64,000 bases of DNA from Trifolium pratense (Eukaryota; Streptophyta; Magnoliopsida; Fabales; Fabaceae): the NCBI RefSeq assembly GCF_020283565.1, contig NC_060060.1, positions 8,308,001 through 8,372,000 of the forward strand, read 5' to 3'. Positions 13,301-25,205 of the stretch are shown piece by piece. A program made the position numbers and the translations under genes. The first letter of the stretch is position 1. The number at the start of each line of letters is the position of its first letter. The notes under the pieces were generated by a model, which saw only the letters and a program-made list of their open reading frames with translations, did not search any database and was not told the origin of the DNA.

Positions 13301-13340
13301 GGAAACTGGAAATTGGCGAAGTAGAGATAAAACTAACCAT
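4339..13340 (-). CDS. SPEN-family RNA-binding protein, FPA-like (2 RRM + SPOC)
   Basis: Four coding exons on the minus strand: the ATG alone (13340-13338), 12981-12634, 7770-6551 and 5548-4339. They join in frame to about 926 residues (Arabidopsis FPA is about 900). Exon 2 gives RRM1 (RHLWVGNLS and RSYAFINF are the RNP motifs). Exon 3 opens with DKPS and carries RRM2 (VLWIGFP, SYAFVRY), then a long Ser/Gly-rich low-complexity stretch. The exon 3/4 junction lies inside the SPOC domain (KVLDIALPEFLDC, then YQAVGVWVVFFVPGSDADI). The C-terminus is Gln-rich. RRM plus SPOC defines the SPEN/Spenito family of nuclear RNA-binding proteins; FPA itself controls 3'-end choice and flowering time. FPA has three RRMs and only two are visible here, so a paralogue of the AT4G12640 type is more likely than FPA. 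All introns are GT/AG, though the exon 2 donor is GTCAGT. Start chosen because ATG plus exon 2 stays in frame. Confidence 0.9.
5549..6550 (-). other. Intron 3 of the FPA-like gene
   Basis: Donor GTAAGTATAC begins at 6550 and acceptor TTTCAG ends at 5549; splicing joins TT|A into a Leu codon and reconstitutes the SPOC domain. The intron is about 1 kb and contains a duplicated segment of about 108 bp (5609-5917). It has no coding content. Confidence 0.85.
5609..5917. repeat. Direct duplication in intron 3
   Basis: A segment of about 108 bp starting at actattgccctgtgttcac and ending at gacaactaacaaaaaa occurs at about 5611-5717 and again at about 5808-5917, almost identical. A short partial copy of its start lies near 5749. 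The intervening part repeats sub-pieces of the same unit, which suggests a slippage or filler-DNA duplication. Confidence 0.85.
9157..9510 (+). mobile_element. 5'-truncated LINE (non-LTR retrotransposon) 3' end
   Basis: Plus-strand translation gives residues of the extreme C-terminus of a plant LINE reverse transcriptase (IRNDNIRERVGVAPKVEKM, then RLMWFGHVDRRP). It is followed by the characteristic plant LINE 3' end, gaagccgacttcacttagtg ggataaggcttgg, and a (gttgtt)n tail at about 9475-9500. The reading frame is broken after RTVDQMDDDW. It is a dead fragment sitting in the large intron of the FPA-like gene. Confidence 0.85.
10375..10581 (-). mobile_element. tRNA-derived SINE with 15-bp TSD
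   Basis: The flanking direct repeat is tgaattgtatttcct (10360-10374) and tgaattatatttcct (10582-10596), one mismatch in 15. On the minus strand box A lies in GAGTTGGTCCAAGTGGTAAG and box B in GAGGTTCGATTCC, about 30 bp apart, followed by a non-tRNA body and an AAAAACAAAG tail. The pol III boxes are well preserved. It lies in the large intron of the FPA-like gene, in the same orientation as the gene. Confidence 0.9.
11523..11653. mobile_element. Small MITE-like inverted repeat
   Basis: The left arm (ttatcccggaattgttttat cgacac) matches the reverse complement of the right arm (ttattccgacagttttgtcg acac) apart from a few differences, over about 25 bp. Total length is about 130 bp. No TSD could be fixed, so the family is open. 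Confidence 0.45.
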
Positions 13341-15026
13341 GGTGAATTGAAGAGGCGAAATTGTGAGAAGAAAAGAGAAATAACGAATGAGAATTTTGGA
13401 TTCGCACGCAGAATTTGAGGATCGGAGAAAGAAGTGAGTGTCGCCGATTGAAGTTTTCAGTTTTTAGGGTTTGTGATGGTTAGTGGTGAGTGAGGGTAAT
13501 ACTAATCGCTATAACTGTGACTGTAAAGACGCAAGAACAAACGACAGATATGCTCATGAATCATGATATGCAAAAACAAAATACTATACTTTTTTTTTTT
13601 TTTTTTTTATAAGAAAAAACAAAATAGTAGTTGGGATCCTCTCCATTTTCTATTCTTTCCAACTCCAAAATACTATACTTGGTAATGCTGAAAGAGTATA
13701 AAATAAAATACGTATTTTGTCGTAGGGTGAGCAATGGACCGGTTAGGATAAGTATTTTTTGGGTTACTAAGAAGTATTCAATTTATTAGAGTAACAATAT
13801 TATTTTAGATATAGATATTCTCGGTTATAGGTTCTGAGTTCGATTTTTAGCTTATTGTAAACAAAAAAAATGACATATAGTTGAATGTGATGTTTTTGTA
13901 AAGAAATAAGGGACAGGACAGAACAAAAATAGTTGTCCTGCATTTGATTTAAAAAAAGGAAAAAGGACAGCACAAAAAAAGTCACGAAGGACAGGACAAC
14001 TACCCACTTTTTTGTTACTCACTAAAGTGGGGGACATCTTTTTGTCCAGCAGACAAATAAACAAAAAATACATTTTTATCCTTTAGGTTATCTCATTGCC
14101 TCTTCCTGAAATTTTTTTCCTACCCAACAATTATTCCTTTACCCCTACAAACACATTTTTCTTCCAATATTACTCTTTTAATTGTTTGACTTCACCCCTA
14201 ATTTTTTTTTTTTTTGCCACACAAAAAATTTGTATAGTCAAAATTTCATACCGGAAAACTTTAATAAAAAATTCCGGGAGGAAAAAAAAAGCTGGAATTT
14301 CTAGCGTGCGTTGTTCAAGAGTATTGCAACATATCTGATTGCTACAAAATCAATATTTGAAAGGATTTTGATAGTACCCATCAACGAGGCAGTATCAAAA
14401 TCTTTGGTTGCTCTTCATGAATTTTGATACCAGTTTATTGGATCCAAATCCCCTATCTCTAATTAATTGTTGTTGAACAAGAAAAGGGAAATTGGATTTG
14501 AGATTGGGGATTAGAGATTTGGAAACTGGAATTGGATCGAGAGTGAGAAGCATCGAGGTGTTAGTTTCTCATGATGTTGGAGATTTCTGGGTTTACGAGA
14601 TGAAGATGATGTTGGGATTTTTTTAAAAAAATTTTTTTTCCAGAAAAGAAGATGAAGATGATGAACATTGTTCATCAAATTAATTATGAGATGGTTTAAT
14701 TTTAATTAGAAAATATTTTTTAAAAAAAAAGTAAAATTATGCATTTTTTTAACTAAAAAATCATTGTACATTAAAAAGGACATTACAGTAAATTTTGTAT
14801 TATTTTGTCCAGTACTTAACATATCAAACAAGATACGGTACAAAATTGTTTGTTCTGTGCACCGATCATCAAACAGAGTGCAGTACAAAAATTTGTCCTG
14901 TAACTCTCACTTATCCAGTACTGTTCTGTCCAGTAATCATCCTTTTACGAATCAAACGCACCCATATATTCTTGATTTTATAAGAAAAGTTGTTTGCTAA
15001 GTCACTAGGTGAAAATTTTGGTTGTA
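13341..15026. other. 5' UTR/promoter side of the FPA-like gene and repeat-like sequence
   Basis: Immediately upstream (in minus-strand terms) of the start codon, about 13341-13500 should hold the 5' UTR; no clear TATA box can be picked. From about 13900 to 14950 the sequence carries related words at both ends in opposite orientation (ggacaggacagaac on the left, gttctgtccag on the right), which suggests a decayed inverted-repeat element of about 1 kb. Poly-A/T runs are frequent. No supported coding region was found. Confidence 0.45.
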
Positions 15027-15035
15027 TCCTAGAAA

Positions 15036-15637
15036 GAGAAACTCTTATCTAGGCACACACCCAACACCTCATTGTTGGGCACAACCAATAAAAACCTTCC
15101 ACAACATTAAAATCAATTAAATCATAAATTATAAAAAAATCTCTTCTCTCTTTCTTCTCGGTACTTTACAATCTACATATGGTTTCATTTCAATGTCAAA
15201 TTTGACAAAACCAGTGCACCTTTGAACAATTAATAAAGAAAAATAGAACATGCGGTTTGAACTAGATCCATTTCACGGTCAAATTCACAACTAAAAATTT
15301 ATCAATAAAATTGGCAATAAAATCCATATAAGCACGAACAAAAATTGATAATGAATATAATTTGAAATCCTTTCAATTGGTGCGATGGGAGGAGGAGGAA
15401 TCAATCATGGTGGAAGGTCTTGCCATCGCAGTGGACGAAAACAAGCGGTGTGCAGTGTGGGTGGGTAGTTGAAAACAGTGGCAATGGAAGAAGAGGAGAG
15501 AAGAAGGGCCACCTCACCGGTTCGGTTACTTTAGATTTTTACAATTTATATTTTATTTGATTTTAATGATGTGCAAAGTTTTTATTGGTTGTGCCCAACA
15601 ATGAGGTGTTAGGTGTGTGCCTAGATAAGAGTTTCTC
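15036..15637. mobile_element. Non-autonomous Mutator-type element, 9-bp TSD
   Basis: A 602-bp element with long terminal inverted repeats of about 60 bp starting gagaaactcttatctaggca. The flanking 9-bp direct repeat is tcctagaaa (15027-15035 and 15638-15646). Nine-base TSDs with long TIRs are typical of Mutator-like elements. There is no transposase inside. The TIR word ggcacaca..cccaa is related to the smaller MITEs near 30709 and 47554. Confidence 0.88.
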
Positions 15638-15827
15638 TCCTAGAAATTCTTAGTTCGATCTTCAATTTTATTGTAAATAAATAAAAAATGTTTAGTTATA
15701 AAGAAAGAAATAACATTGTTAAGAAAAAATGCAACAATACTACGACATATAATGGTCTTGTTGAGTATCAAGCTTCGTTATACGTAAATAAATTTCCAAC
15801 TAATTAGACTACTGAATTATGTAGATA

Positions 15828-15856
15828 CTAGGTATTCAACCCGTGCGATGCACGGG
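15828..15856 (-). other. Helitron 3' terminus: hairpin and CTAG end
   Basis: The plus strand reads ctaggtattcaa followed by cccgtgcgatgcacggg, a perfect 7-bp stem with a 3-nt loop. On the minus strand this is the subterminal hairpin with CTAG 8 nt downstream and then T. It is the expected termination signal for rolling-circle transposition. Confidence 0.9.
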
Positions 15857-15994
15857 TTTGATTAAATTTTTTATTTCATAATTTGTTTATCGAATAAAAT
15901 AATATGATATTTAATTTTTTTAAAATTTGATTAAATTTTTTATTTCATAATTTGTTTATCGAATAAAATAATATGATATTTAATTTTTTTAAAG
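15857..15994. repeat. 69-bp tandem duplication next to the Helitron hairpin
   Basis: Two virtually identical copies of a unit beginning tttgattaaattttttattt start at 15857 and 15926, directly adjacent to the terminal hairpin. The unit is very AT-rich and has no coding content. Confidence 0.9.
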
Positions 15995-16387
15995 TTCAAT
16001 ATGCATATATCATATATGCATATTAACCGCCATTGAGAGATTAAAGCAAAGGTACTCCATATATGTAGAGAAAGATTAGTTTTGCAAAAAAAAAAACAAA
16101 TTAAAATATTTGTTTTGCCAAAAAAAAAAAAAAATTAAATGATTAGAGGGGTACTATGGGTAGTGCGCAGAGAATCCATTCCCTTTTTTGTTTTGAACAG
16201 CAATCAATTCCCTTCTTCCTTCTCTGTTAGCGTGTTTCTCCTCTGTAGTGTTCATTCCAACTCCATTCATTTTCTGCTATTCAGCCGCTGGGCATGGTGG
16301 CGATAGATGGATTTGAGGGAGGGTTTGGTTTGTGTTTTTGTGCGTGATCTTTCTGTGATGCTAAACAAAATTTAACTGACGGCGGGT

Positions 16388-17091
16388 TTGGTTTATGTGT
16401 TTGGGCATGATCTTTCCGCGACCTACTCGTTCTTGAGTGAGATGGTGATTTGTTTGGAGTTTATAGGGTTTGGGATATCTCCTATCGATATGAAACATGG
16501 GTTGGTTAGCCGAACAGTTGAAGAAATTTCGCAATCAACAATGGGGCTTATGCACATACGGTATGTGATCAATTGATTTGGTATTTTAAATTTAACTTTG
16601 GTCAAATTTTGGTCTCTGATCCTTGAGTAATCTGAACAATATAACACATAGATTCATAGCAATAATTTTCAGTTGGAACAACACATACCCTTTTGCTTTT
16701 GACAGAGATTGAAATCATTGAATCATATCTCATATCATAGATTCATAGGCTTACTCACCAAAAGTAGAAATAAACATTTGAGTGAGCAATGCAAAGGAAA
16801 ATGTGGGGATCTCTCATAATTTTGGTTGTATATGACTTCTAATGGATCTAAGCATGATTTCTGTCGAGTGCCTGTTGAAAATAAAAATGAGCTTGTTTAT
16901 TGTGGTAAATACTTGGCAAATTGAAATTGAAAAGTATTTATTATGATGTGTGAAGTATCTTAAGATCTTTTTCTCTTATCTGCAGTTGGTTTTGAAATGT
17001 GGCATCTTGGGTTGATTAATTTCATCAAGCCGCTATTTGCTATTGAATATTTGGCCAGAATTTGCTGAGTCCAGTGAAGCAGCCAATAGAC
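16388..17091 (+). pseudogene. Captured gene fragment in the Helitron, unidentified
   Basis: A plus-strand exon-like stretch ends with the residues GISPIDMKHGLVSRTVEEIS (about 16470-16529), continuing to MGLMHIR, then a good donor (acg|gtatgtg, 16560). A second exon-like piece lies between acceptor tctgcag (about 16986) and donor cag|gtaact (17091). Retained intron signals in the orientation opposite to the Helitron genes suggest genomic DNA captured from a host gene. I do not recognise the parent gene. The exon end is present a second time at 18271-18400. Confidence 0.5.
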
Positions 17092-18270
17092 AGGTAACTG
17101 AAGGAAATGAGTTCTCTGTAATCAAAATATCACACTGTCACTGCAGTCTGCAATATAGTATACACGGTTGAATGAAGATTGCTCGGCTCACATTTTGTGT
17201 TAACTTTTAAATCCGATTTACTGAATTTCAAATATGAATTGTTCGATTTTGTTACTGAATTAAGTCATAGCTCTAGAAAAGTCCTTTTAAGATTTTGTAA
17301 GCTTGGTATTGTTGTTAACCGATTTCCATTTAAAATTTGAATATTCTATGGTAGATGGTAGCTAGTTAAGTAACTGTTAGTGTAACTAAACTACAAATAA
17401 TTCTAGCGCATAATAACTTTTCTTATAACTCAGTTGCTTTTGTCCATTTTTATGTTTCTAAACTCTGCAAATATTTTGTTTTCCCAATCAGGTCCTTAGC
17501 TTACATATTATAACTTATTATTGTCTAGAAAATGTTGCTATAATAACTTATTCAATCATTTATAAATATGGAGGTGTATTTTACTACATGTTTCCATTGA
17601 GGCGAGACCGTTAATCAACCTATTGGTTAATTAATTGGATTTTTTTTTATATATTAGCCCTTCAATTCTTAAAAATGGCTCTTAGTTATAAATGAGTTCA
17701 GTCAATAGATAGATAAAATTTGAGTTCTCTCGAACTATTTAATTTTAGAAGGAGCTCATTAAACACTTTAGTTCAATCATTTGATAACACAAATAAGTTA
17801 GCTTACAGCTTATTATATATATGTTAAGTTTGTTTGAAAGAAAAAAAAAACGCTCATATATAATGCTCTTAGTCATAGAATACTTATTAAAATGAACTTC
17901 TTTTACTAATACAATTAAGAAAACTGAAGACTAAGATGGACGGGAAAAAAAAATTAATCCCTCAAATTTGAAAAATGATAACTTAGTTTTTAAGAGAACA
18001 TCAGATAACTTAGTCTTTTATTTATTTAACATTACAGTTCTAAATTTGTCTGAATTCATGTAAAAGATAATTCAAGGCTAACACAAACACACACAGGTCT
18101 TTCATTTACTTTGATGAATGTTTAATAAAAAATTGTTGAAGTGTTTAAGAGTAAATTAACTAACATTTTCTAATTTAAGCAACTAAATCAACATCTAATT
18201 TAAGCACCGTCCAATACTGACTCAAAGGCTATTTCAACAGGAAATTCTTCGCTGGCCATGAAATCTGGAC
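17092..18270. other. Non-coding Helitron sequence
   Basis: AT-rich sequence with no recognisable ORF, repeat boundary or gene fragment. It may include intron or flanking DNA of the captured gene. Confidence 0.4.
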
Positions 18271-18400
18271 ATGAAACATGGGTTGGTTAGCCGAACAGTT
18301 GAAGAAATTTCGCAATCAACAATGGGGCTTTTGCACATACGGTATGTGATCAATTGATTTGGTATTTTAAATCAATCTTTGGTCAAATTTTGGTCTCTGA
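18271..18400 (+). repeat. Second copy of the captured exon end
   Basis: 130 bp from atgaaacatgggttggttag to ggtctctga duplicates 16490-16619 with only a few differences (for example ggcttttgc versus ggcttatgc). It includes the exon end and the start of the intron with donor gtatgtg. The two copies are direct repeats 1.78 kb apart inside the Helitron. Confidence 0.9.
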
Positions 18401-18545
18401 CATGAACTGGTTTATATTCTTTGATTAATAGACATTGATGGTTCAAACATATTCAATGTTTTCTTTTTTGTAACATATTCAATGGTTGATTGGAATAGTA
18501 GTAGGCTGAAGCTGCCCCTTTTCTTATTCAATATTTATTATCTTA

Positions 18546-20575
18546 TCAAGTATATTTACATTGAGGAAGACCATGAAAAACTTCATGGTATACTACATTT
18601 TTAGTGTGTTGTACATAATTCTCATCACTTTCAATAATGAGAATCTTCAAACCGTTCGGTGAAGTCACCCTTGAAAAAGCAACATACAGCTGTCCATGAC
18701 TAAATACAGGTTTTGGCAAATATAATCCCACATAATTTAATGACTGGCCCTGACTTTTGTTTATTGTCATTGCGTAGCACACCTTTATGGGAAACTGCTT
18801 CCTCCGCAAGATAAAAGGCCACTTAGAGTCATCAGAAGTCAGAACAATCCTTGGGATTAGTACTTTTGAACCAACATTAGATCCTGTAATTATTTTTGCT
18901 TCTATTATTCTTTCTCCCAAATGCAAAATAATGAGTCTAGTTCCATTGCACATTCCTAAGGCAGGATTGATATTTCTCAATAACATAATAGGCATTCCTT
19001 CTTTAAGCTCTAAGCAATGATTAGGAAACCCATTAATACTCAAGGAGTTGAGAAATTCTACGGGATACATAAGCTCTTGTTCTGATATGTTATCAGTTGT
19101 TTTGTCAATTTCATCTGAGCTTCTGTATTGTTTTGTAGATCCTTCAGTAATCTGAACAATATAATTATTGATTTCATCAACTGTTTCATTTAGAGGAGTG
19201 AGTATTGCCCTTTCCCTGAGATATTCTTCATTCCACAAATGTCGCTTTAAGTTTGGATATGTGCTTTCCACAATTTGTTTGAGTGGATCGCCCATTGGTT
19301 GGATAAGATATTGATTTGGTATCCTTGTCCATGATGCAATCTCTTCTCCATCTTTGCATATAGTTTCAATGTTTCCATCACCAAGTTGAAGGAGCCATTT
19401 ATTGAATTCGCGTGTCGAAGCCTGTTGTTCACCTGTAGTATCTCGGACTCTCATGCTCTTGGACAACATAAAAATTTTGCAGTGGTCCCACAGATCAGAA
19501 TTGTTGATACATGCTTGAACTATATCATGCCGCCGTCCTTTTGGTATCACCGGAAGTATTTGCCTAAAATCTCCTCCAAGAATAATGGTCTTTCCTCCAA
19601 ACGGCTGTTTTTTCTTTTCTGGGAATTTGTAACCAATTATGTCTTGAAGTGTCTTGTTAAGAGCTTCAAAAGCAAATCTTTTAGTCATTGATGCTTCATC
19701 CCAAATTATTAGATCTGTTTGAACCATTAGCTGAGCCAGATGAGTATTTTGTTTGATCGAGCACGTGCTGTTTTCATAGAGATCTAGTGGAATTTGAAAT
19801 CTACTATGAGCTGTCCTTCCTCCCGGCAATAATAGTGATGCAATACCTATCAGGAATAAAAGAAATTAAAAATAAGTTTGATAGCACAAAAGTACATTAA
19901 CAATAGTATTAAAGAAGATAATATTAAGATATGTTGTATAGATAAGTAGTTAATTTTATATTAAATACATGAAGGCTAAAAATGATTAAAAAATAAGGAA
20001 ACATACATATTTACGTTAGAAATAAGGAAATTTATTTTTTATAGTTGATTTTTTATAAAGATTACCTGAAGAAGCTACGGCAAGCACTATTTTTTTCTCT
20101 GACTTGAGTTTGGCAATGATTGTTCTGTATAGAAAAGTTTTACCAGTTCCCCCATGGCCATATACGAAGTAGACTCCACCCATGTTTGTCTCGACTGCTT
20201 TTAAAACATGATTATATACAATAAGTTGTTGGTCATTGAGTAATGGATGACACCTTTCATGTTCTTTTATCAGCTCGATAACATTATAATTCAGCTCTTC
20301 TAGAATAAGGCGATTCTCCATGGCTTCCGATGCAATACTACTTGGTAACGGCATTCCAGAGAAATCAGAAAGGTATTTTCCATTTTGCACCAAAATCTTT
20401 TCAAGTTCAATTAAGCAGTATGATTGAATCTGTTCATCAGTCAGCTGCAACTCAGAGTGGTGAAACAATTTTCTTTTTTTGTAGAGAATATCATCAGACA
20501 AAATTTTCCAATTATTTTCCCAAAGCTGACTTATATTTGGTGAGGTTTGTGTCTCTTCAAAATTATTGTTAGTTT
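18546..20575 (-). CDS. PIF1-type helicase of a Helitron, N-terminus missing
   Basis: Two exons, about 20575-20066 and 19846-18546, joined by a GT/AG intron (TTCAG|GTAATC .. GATAG|GTATTG) that makes SSGIASLLLPGGRTAHSR. Motifs in order: Walker A GHGGTGKT, Walker B IWDEAS, GGDFRQILPVIPKG, RAILTPLNETVDEIN, then motif V FPIKVCYAMTINKSQGQS and motif VI YVAFSRVTS. The PIF1 domain is therefore complete, ATP-binding residues included. In Helitron RepHel proteins this domain follows an HUH Rep domain; here the sequence upstream of SQLWENNWKILSDDILY turns into non-coding AT-rich DNA, so the Rep part appears lost. It would unwind DNA during rolling-circle transposition. No true start codon is evident; the internal Met at 20501 is not a convincing start. 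Confidence 0.85.
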
Positions 20576-21554
20576 TTGTCCCTCTTATTTAATATTTTCT
20601 TGAACATTTATTTTCTTATTATATTATATAAACTTGAATATTTATTGTTGTCAATATATAAGTTTGGACGAAGATTTTATATATTTGAATTTTGGTTAAG
20701 GTAAAGAAAGTCTTATAGATGAATTTAAGATTTAACATGTGTCATCTTCTTATTTGCTTAAAAAAATGTCATCTTATTCTTATAAATATTCCACTATTTT
20801 ATTTTCAGCCGTAACGTAAACATTCTTTTAGAATATGTACTTAATTTATCCAAAAAGTTATATTATTATGTAAATTAAATTAATAATTTTTTAATTGTTG
20901 GTGAATTTTAGTTGTGTGTAAATATGTTTAAATATATGTGTGATTATATTTTCTAAATATATGTAAATATATTTTAACATCTACGGTTTTAATAATTTCT
21001 AAAATTTATTTTGACAAATGAGCATCAACAATTTTTATTTAATAATTTTTGTCTTTTTTTAATTTAATTTAGAAAGTTTTTAGTACAATTCTAAGTGGGA
21101 GGAAAAAGTATTTAGCACAATTCTTTTCATCGATTCATTTTATGGTTGTAAGAATAAGATGGCATGCGTAGATTAAAATAGGACCGTCCATTAAAATTCA
21201 TATATACTCATATTGAACCATCTAGATTTAGGCAAGTGTTATACGATAAATGCATGAAGATTATATATTTGGACAACCTCTAAGTCAATTTGAATCAATA
21301 TAACTTCTTGCATGTATTACAATTATAAAAACCGCAAGACTTGAGTGTCAACTACAAAAAAAAAAAAAAACTTATTTTAATTTCTACTTTGTTTTTGTTT
21401 CTATATTTCTCTTGATCGAGATCAAGTAGATCACATACACATTGTAGACAATATAGTATTTAAAAATGAGACACATATTTATATTTCTAAATTATTTGGA
21501 TTGTCCTCTTTTAATTGAATTCCTCCAACATCAATATACCCTCGATCTATATAA

Positions 21555-24507
21555 ATTTTAAGGCACTTCAAAATCAATAAATAGAAGTCTCTTTTATCAT
21601 CTTCAACTTATTCACATAAAAATAATTAATTATATTTCCATTAATCAACAATTTTTTATACAAATCTTTTACCTTATATAAAATAATAAATGAAAAAGAA
21701 AATAAGAAACAAATAAACTAAAACATTAGACTAATAAAATAATAAATGAAAAAGAAAAGTTGTCTAATTACAAACATTATATCAATAAAAAAAAATGATG
21801 GTTTACAAACTGCCATTAGAGTTAAATACACATCCTTACATGAGGTGTCATTTCATAGGCTTTATAAGGAGCAAAGATGCAACGTAAGCAAAAATATAAG
21901 TATGTTTTATCCTGTTCTTCTCCTTCACATGAAAAAATAGTCATATTCATATTAATCGATTCAACTCAAAGTTTAATTAATCATCGAACAAAACACCGGT
22001 TGATATTTAAAAAAATATCCAACCTAAAAAAGAAATAAAAAAATGATTAGAGATGTTCTAAACTCAGAGTAATAGAAAAATTTTAATTTACAAACATATT
22101 AATAGGCAACTATCACATATATGTATATCAATTTATTAATCAATCACGTGTAGAAATACCTGATATTCTAAGAGGTTAGACACCATCACATACCAAGGAC
22201 AAAAACCAATATACTTATGATGTAACTATATATATGCACACAATAGCTTTTAAATCAATTCAAGACACTATAATGTGTAACTTTAAGATATGGAAGGTGA
22301 AGATGCATAACTTTTTTCTCATGGAGATGTTAGACAAAGAAACCATAGAGTTTTTGCCATGAGATAGATAAATTAAAATTTTGTTAAAACATAGAAGGTA
22401 GACTTCCTGGTATGGTGGTGGTGATAATTATCTTTTGGGTTAACTTTATATAGAGCTTGTGTTTGATAATTAGCTAAATTTACATATTCAATATTAGTGT
22501 CTCCAAGAATTCTTTGTTTTCAATTGCATTAATAGGAAATTGTAACATACAATATATATTTTAATAAGATATTGCAATGCAATTAAAACAATAACATGAT
22601 GCATCATTCCACCTTTCATTACTTGCAATTCATTTTTGCCTCAATTCAACAACAATAAATTGTGTTAGTTTTTTTTAATATATTATTATTGTTTATTATT
22701 TATTATTAGAGTAACTCTATTATATGAAATATGAAAAGGTTTTAATAAAGATTGTAGACTTTTCTTATAGAGTGTCACATCATCACAATAACTTATATGT
22801 CTAAGTAGAGTTATAAAATTAGAAGTATGATCCCTTTTAATTCATTAGGCTAAGTAGAAGTATGATCCCTTTGGTTTCAAGCAATCCCTTCTAAACAATA
22901 TAAGTAATGAAGAATGATCCCTTTTTAATTCATTTAGTATTGAAAGAATATATTTCAAGCAAGAGAGACACACATTTTTTTTATTATTAAATTCAGTTCT
23001 TTAAGGGATTGATCAAAGAGGTTTGGAATATCAAAGTGAGTCACTTGCTTGAAATATAATGATTCCTTTTTTTGTTAGTATTGAAAGAATTCCAATAGTC
23101 ATGAATATTTTGTGGTTATATAAATCTTATATATTAGTTGGTCCATTTTAATTTAATAATTTTTCATTTTAGTTAGTTGGTCCCTTGTAAGAAGTTATAT
23201 AGTGATAATTTGATATATTGATAATTAAAATAAAAATGATTTAATTAAAGATAATTAAAATTAAAATGATTTAATTAAAGGAGATGATGAAAAGGTTATA
23301 TAGTGATAATTTGATATATTGATAATTAAAATTAAAATGATTTAATTAAAGATAATTAAAATTAAAATGATTTAATTAAAGGAAATGATGAAAATGTTTT
23401 TTAATAGAGATTGTAAACTTTTCTTATAGAGTGTCACATCATCAAAATACTTGATTGTGAGCAACTCAACATTCCTTTTACTTGTAAAAGATTTTAAGGC
23501 ACTTCAAAATCAATAAATAGAAGTCTCTTTTATCCTCTTCAACTTATTCACAAAAAAATAATTAATTATATTTCCATTAATCAACAATTTTTTATACAAA
23601 TCTTTTACCTTATATAAAATAATAAATGAAAAAGAAAATAAGAAACAAATAAGCTAAAACATTAGACTAATAAAATAATAAATGAAAAAGAAAAATTGTC
23701 TAATTACAAACATTATATCAATTAAAAAAAAATGATGGTTTACAAACTGCCATTAGAGTTAAATACACATCCTTACATGAGGTGCCATTTCATAGGCTTT
23801 ATAAGGAGCAAGGATGCAACGTAAGCAAAAATAGAAGTATGTTTTATCCTGTTCTCCTCCTTCACATGAAAAAATAGTCATATTCATATTAATCGATTCA
23901 ACTCAAAGTTTAATTAATCATCGAACAAAACACCGGTTGATATTTTAAAAAATATCCAACCTAAAAAAGAAATATAAAAAATGATTAGAGATGTTCCAAA
24001 CTCAGATTAACTGAAAAATTTCAATTTACAAACATATTAATAGACAACTATCACATATATGTATATCAATTTCTTAATCAATCACATGTAGACATACCTG
24101 ATATTCTAAGAGGTTAGACACCATCACCTACCAAGGATAAAAACCAATATACTTACGATGTAACTATATATATGCACACAATAGCTTTTAAATCAATTCA
24201 AGACACTATAATGTGTAACTATAACATATGGAAGGTGAAGATGCATAATTTTTTCTCATGGAGATGTTAGACAAAGAAACCATAGAGTTTTTGCCATGAG
24301 ATAGACAAATTAAAATTTTGTTAAAACATAGAAGGTAGACTTCCTGATATGGTGGTGGTGATAATTAGCTTTTGGGTTAACTTTATATAGAGCTTGTGTT
24401 TGATAATTAGCTAAATTTACATATTCAATATTAGTGTCTCCAAGAATTCTTTGTTTTCAATTGCATTAACAGGGAATTGTAACATACAATATATATTTTA
24501 ATATATT
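21555..24507. repeat. Tandem duplication, about 1.94-kb unit
   Basis: Positions 21555-22564 reappear at 23491-24507 (offset 1936), starting attttaaggcacttcaaaat and ending near acatacaatatatattttaa, with scattered substitutions. The linker (agagtaactctattatatga and tatagagtgtcacatcatca) recurs at about 22710, 23420 and 24525, so the unit includes the intervening DNA and the second copy is shortened. A weaker third echo lies at about 24930-25010. Confidence 0.9.
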
Positions 24508-25145
24508 ATTATTATTAGAGTAACTCTATTATATGAAATATGAAAATGTTTTAATAGAGATTATAAACTTTTCTTATAGAGTGTCACATCACCACAATGC
24601 ATGCTTGTGAGCAACTCAACAACTAAAGTAATTTTTTTTTCATAAAATTTATTTTGTCAAGCATGAAATTTTTTTGAGGAGTAATTTTTTTATCACCACA
24701 AATTGCAAATCATATTTACACATGCATGATTTATATTTTATGTTTGGTAGTGTAAAATATGAAAGAGCATATATCTATTCATTGTTCTTTTTGTAATTTG
24801 TCTTTTTTTTTTCTTTTCTTTCTTTCATTATTATTGGGAGCCATTATTATTGTAACATATAGATAATTACTTTGGAGGATGAATGGACACACAAAATAAA
24901 TTGTGGGACAAATTTTAAATAGATATGAGAAGTTCTCTAAAGCATGCCACATCATCACAATGAAGGCCTATGAGCAATTCAACCTTCCTTTTACTAGTAA
25001 AAGATAATTGAGATAGGAATAGGAATAGGAATAAAAATATAAATAACTATTGTCATGAATAGCTTGAATATTTATATATGTATTTAAGATTAATTATCAT
25101 TATTATTGTTGGAAATAGTAAATGTTTCTTATTCATAATTTTCAC

Positions 25146-25146
25146 A

Positions 25147-25203
<57 letters not shown>

Positions 25204-25205
25204 GT
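25146..25205. repeat. ATT/TTA microsatellite
   Basis: About 19 uninterrupted trinucleotide units (ttattatta...), ending in attgttatag. It is a likely length-variable locus. Confidence 0.95.

Noticed and set aside
4339..13340. Calling the gene FPA outright
   Set aside because: SPOC and RRMs fit, but only two RRMs are visible and FPA has three; FPA-like is the safer call.
13906..14945. Complete DNA transposon between ggacaggacagaac and gttctgtccag
   Set aside because: Words at the ends are related in inverted orientation, but no exact TIR or TSD could be fixed, so it is only mentioned as decayed repeat sequence.
20330..20572. Plus-strand ORFs across the helicase gene (for example 18787-19020 and 19386-19691)
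   Set aside because: Antisense shadows of the PIF1 helicase exons.
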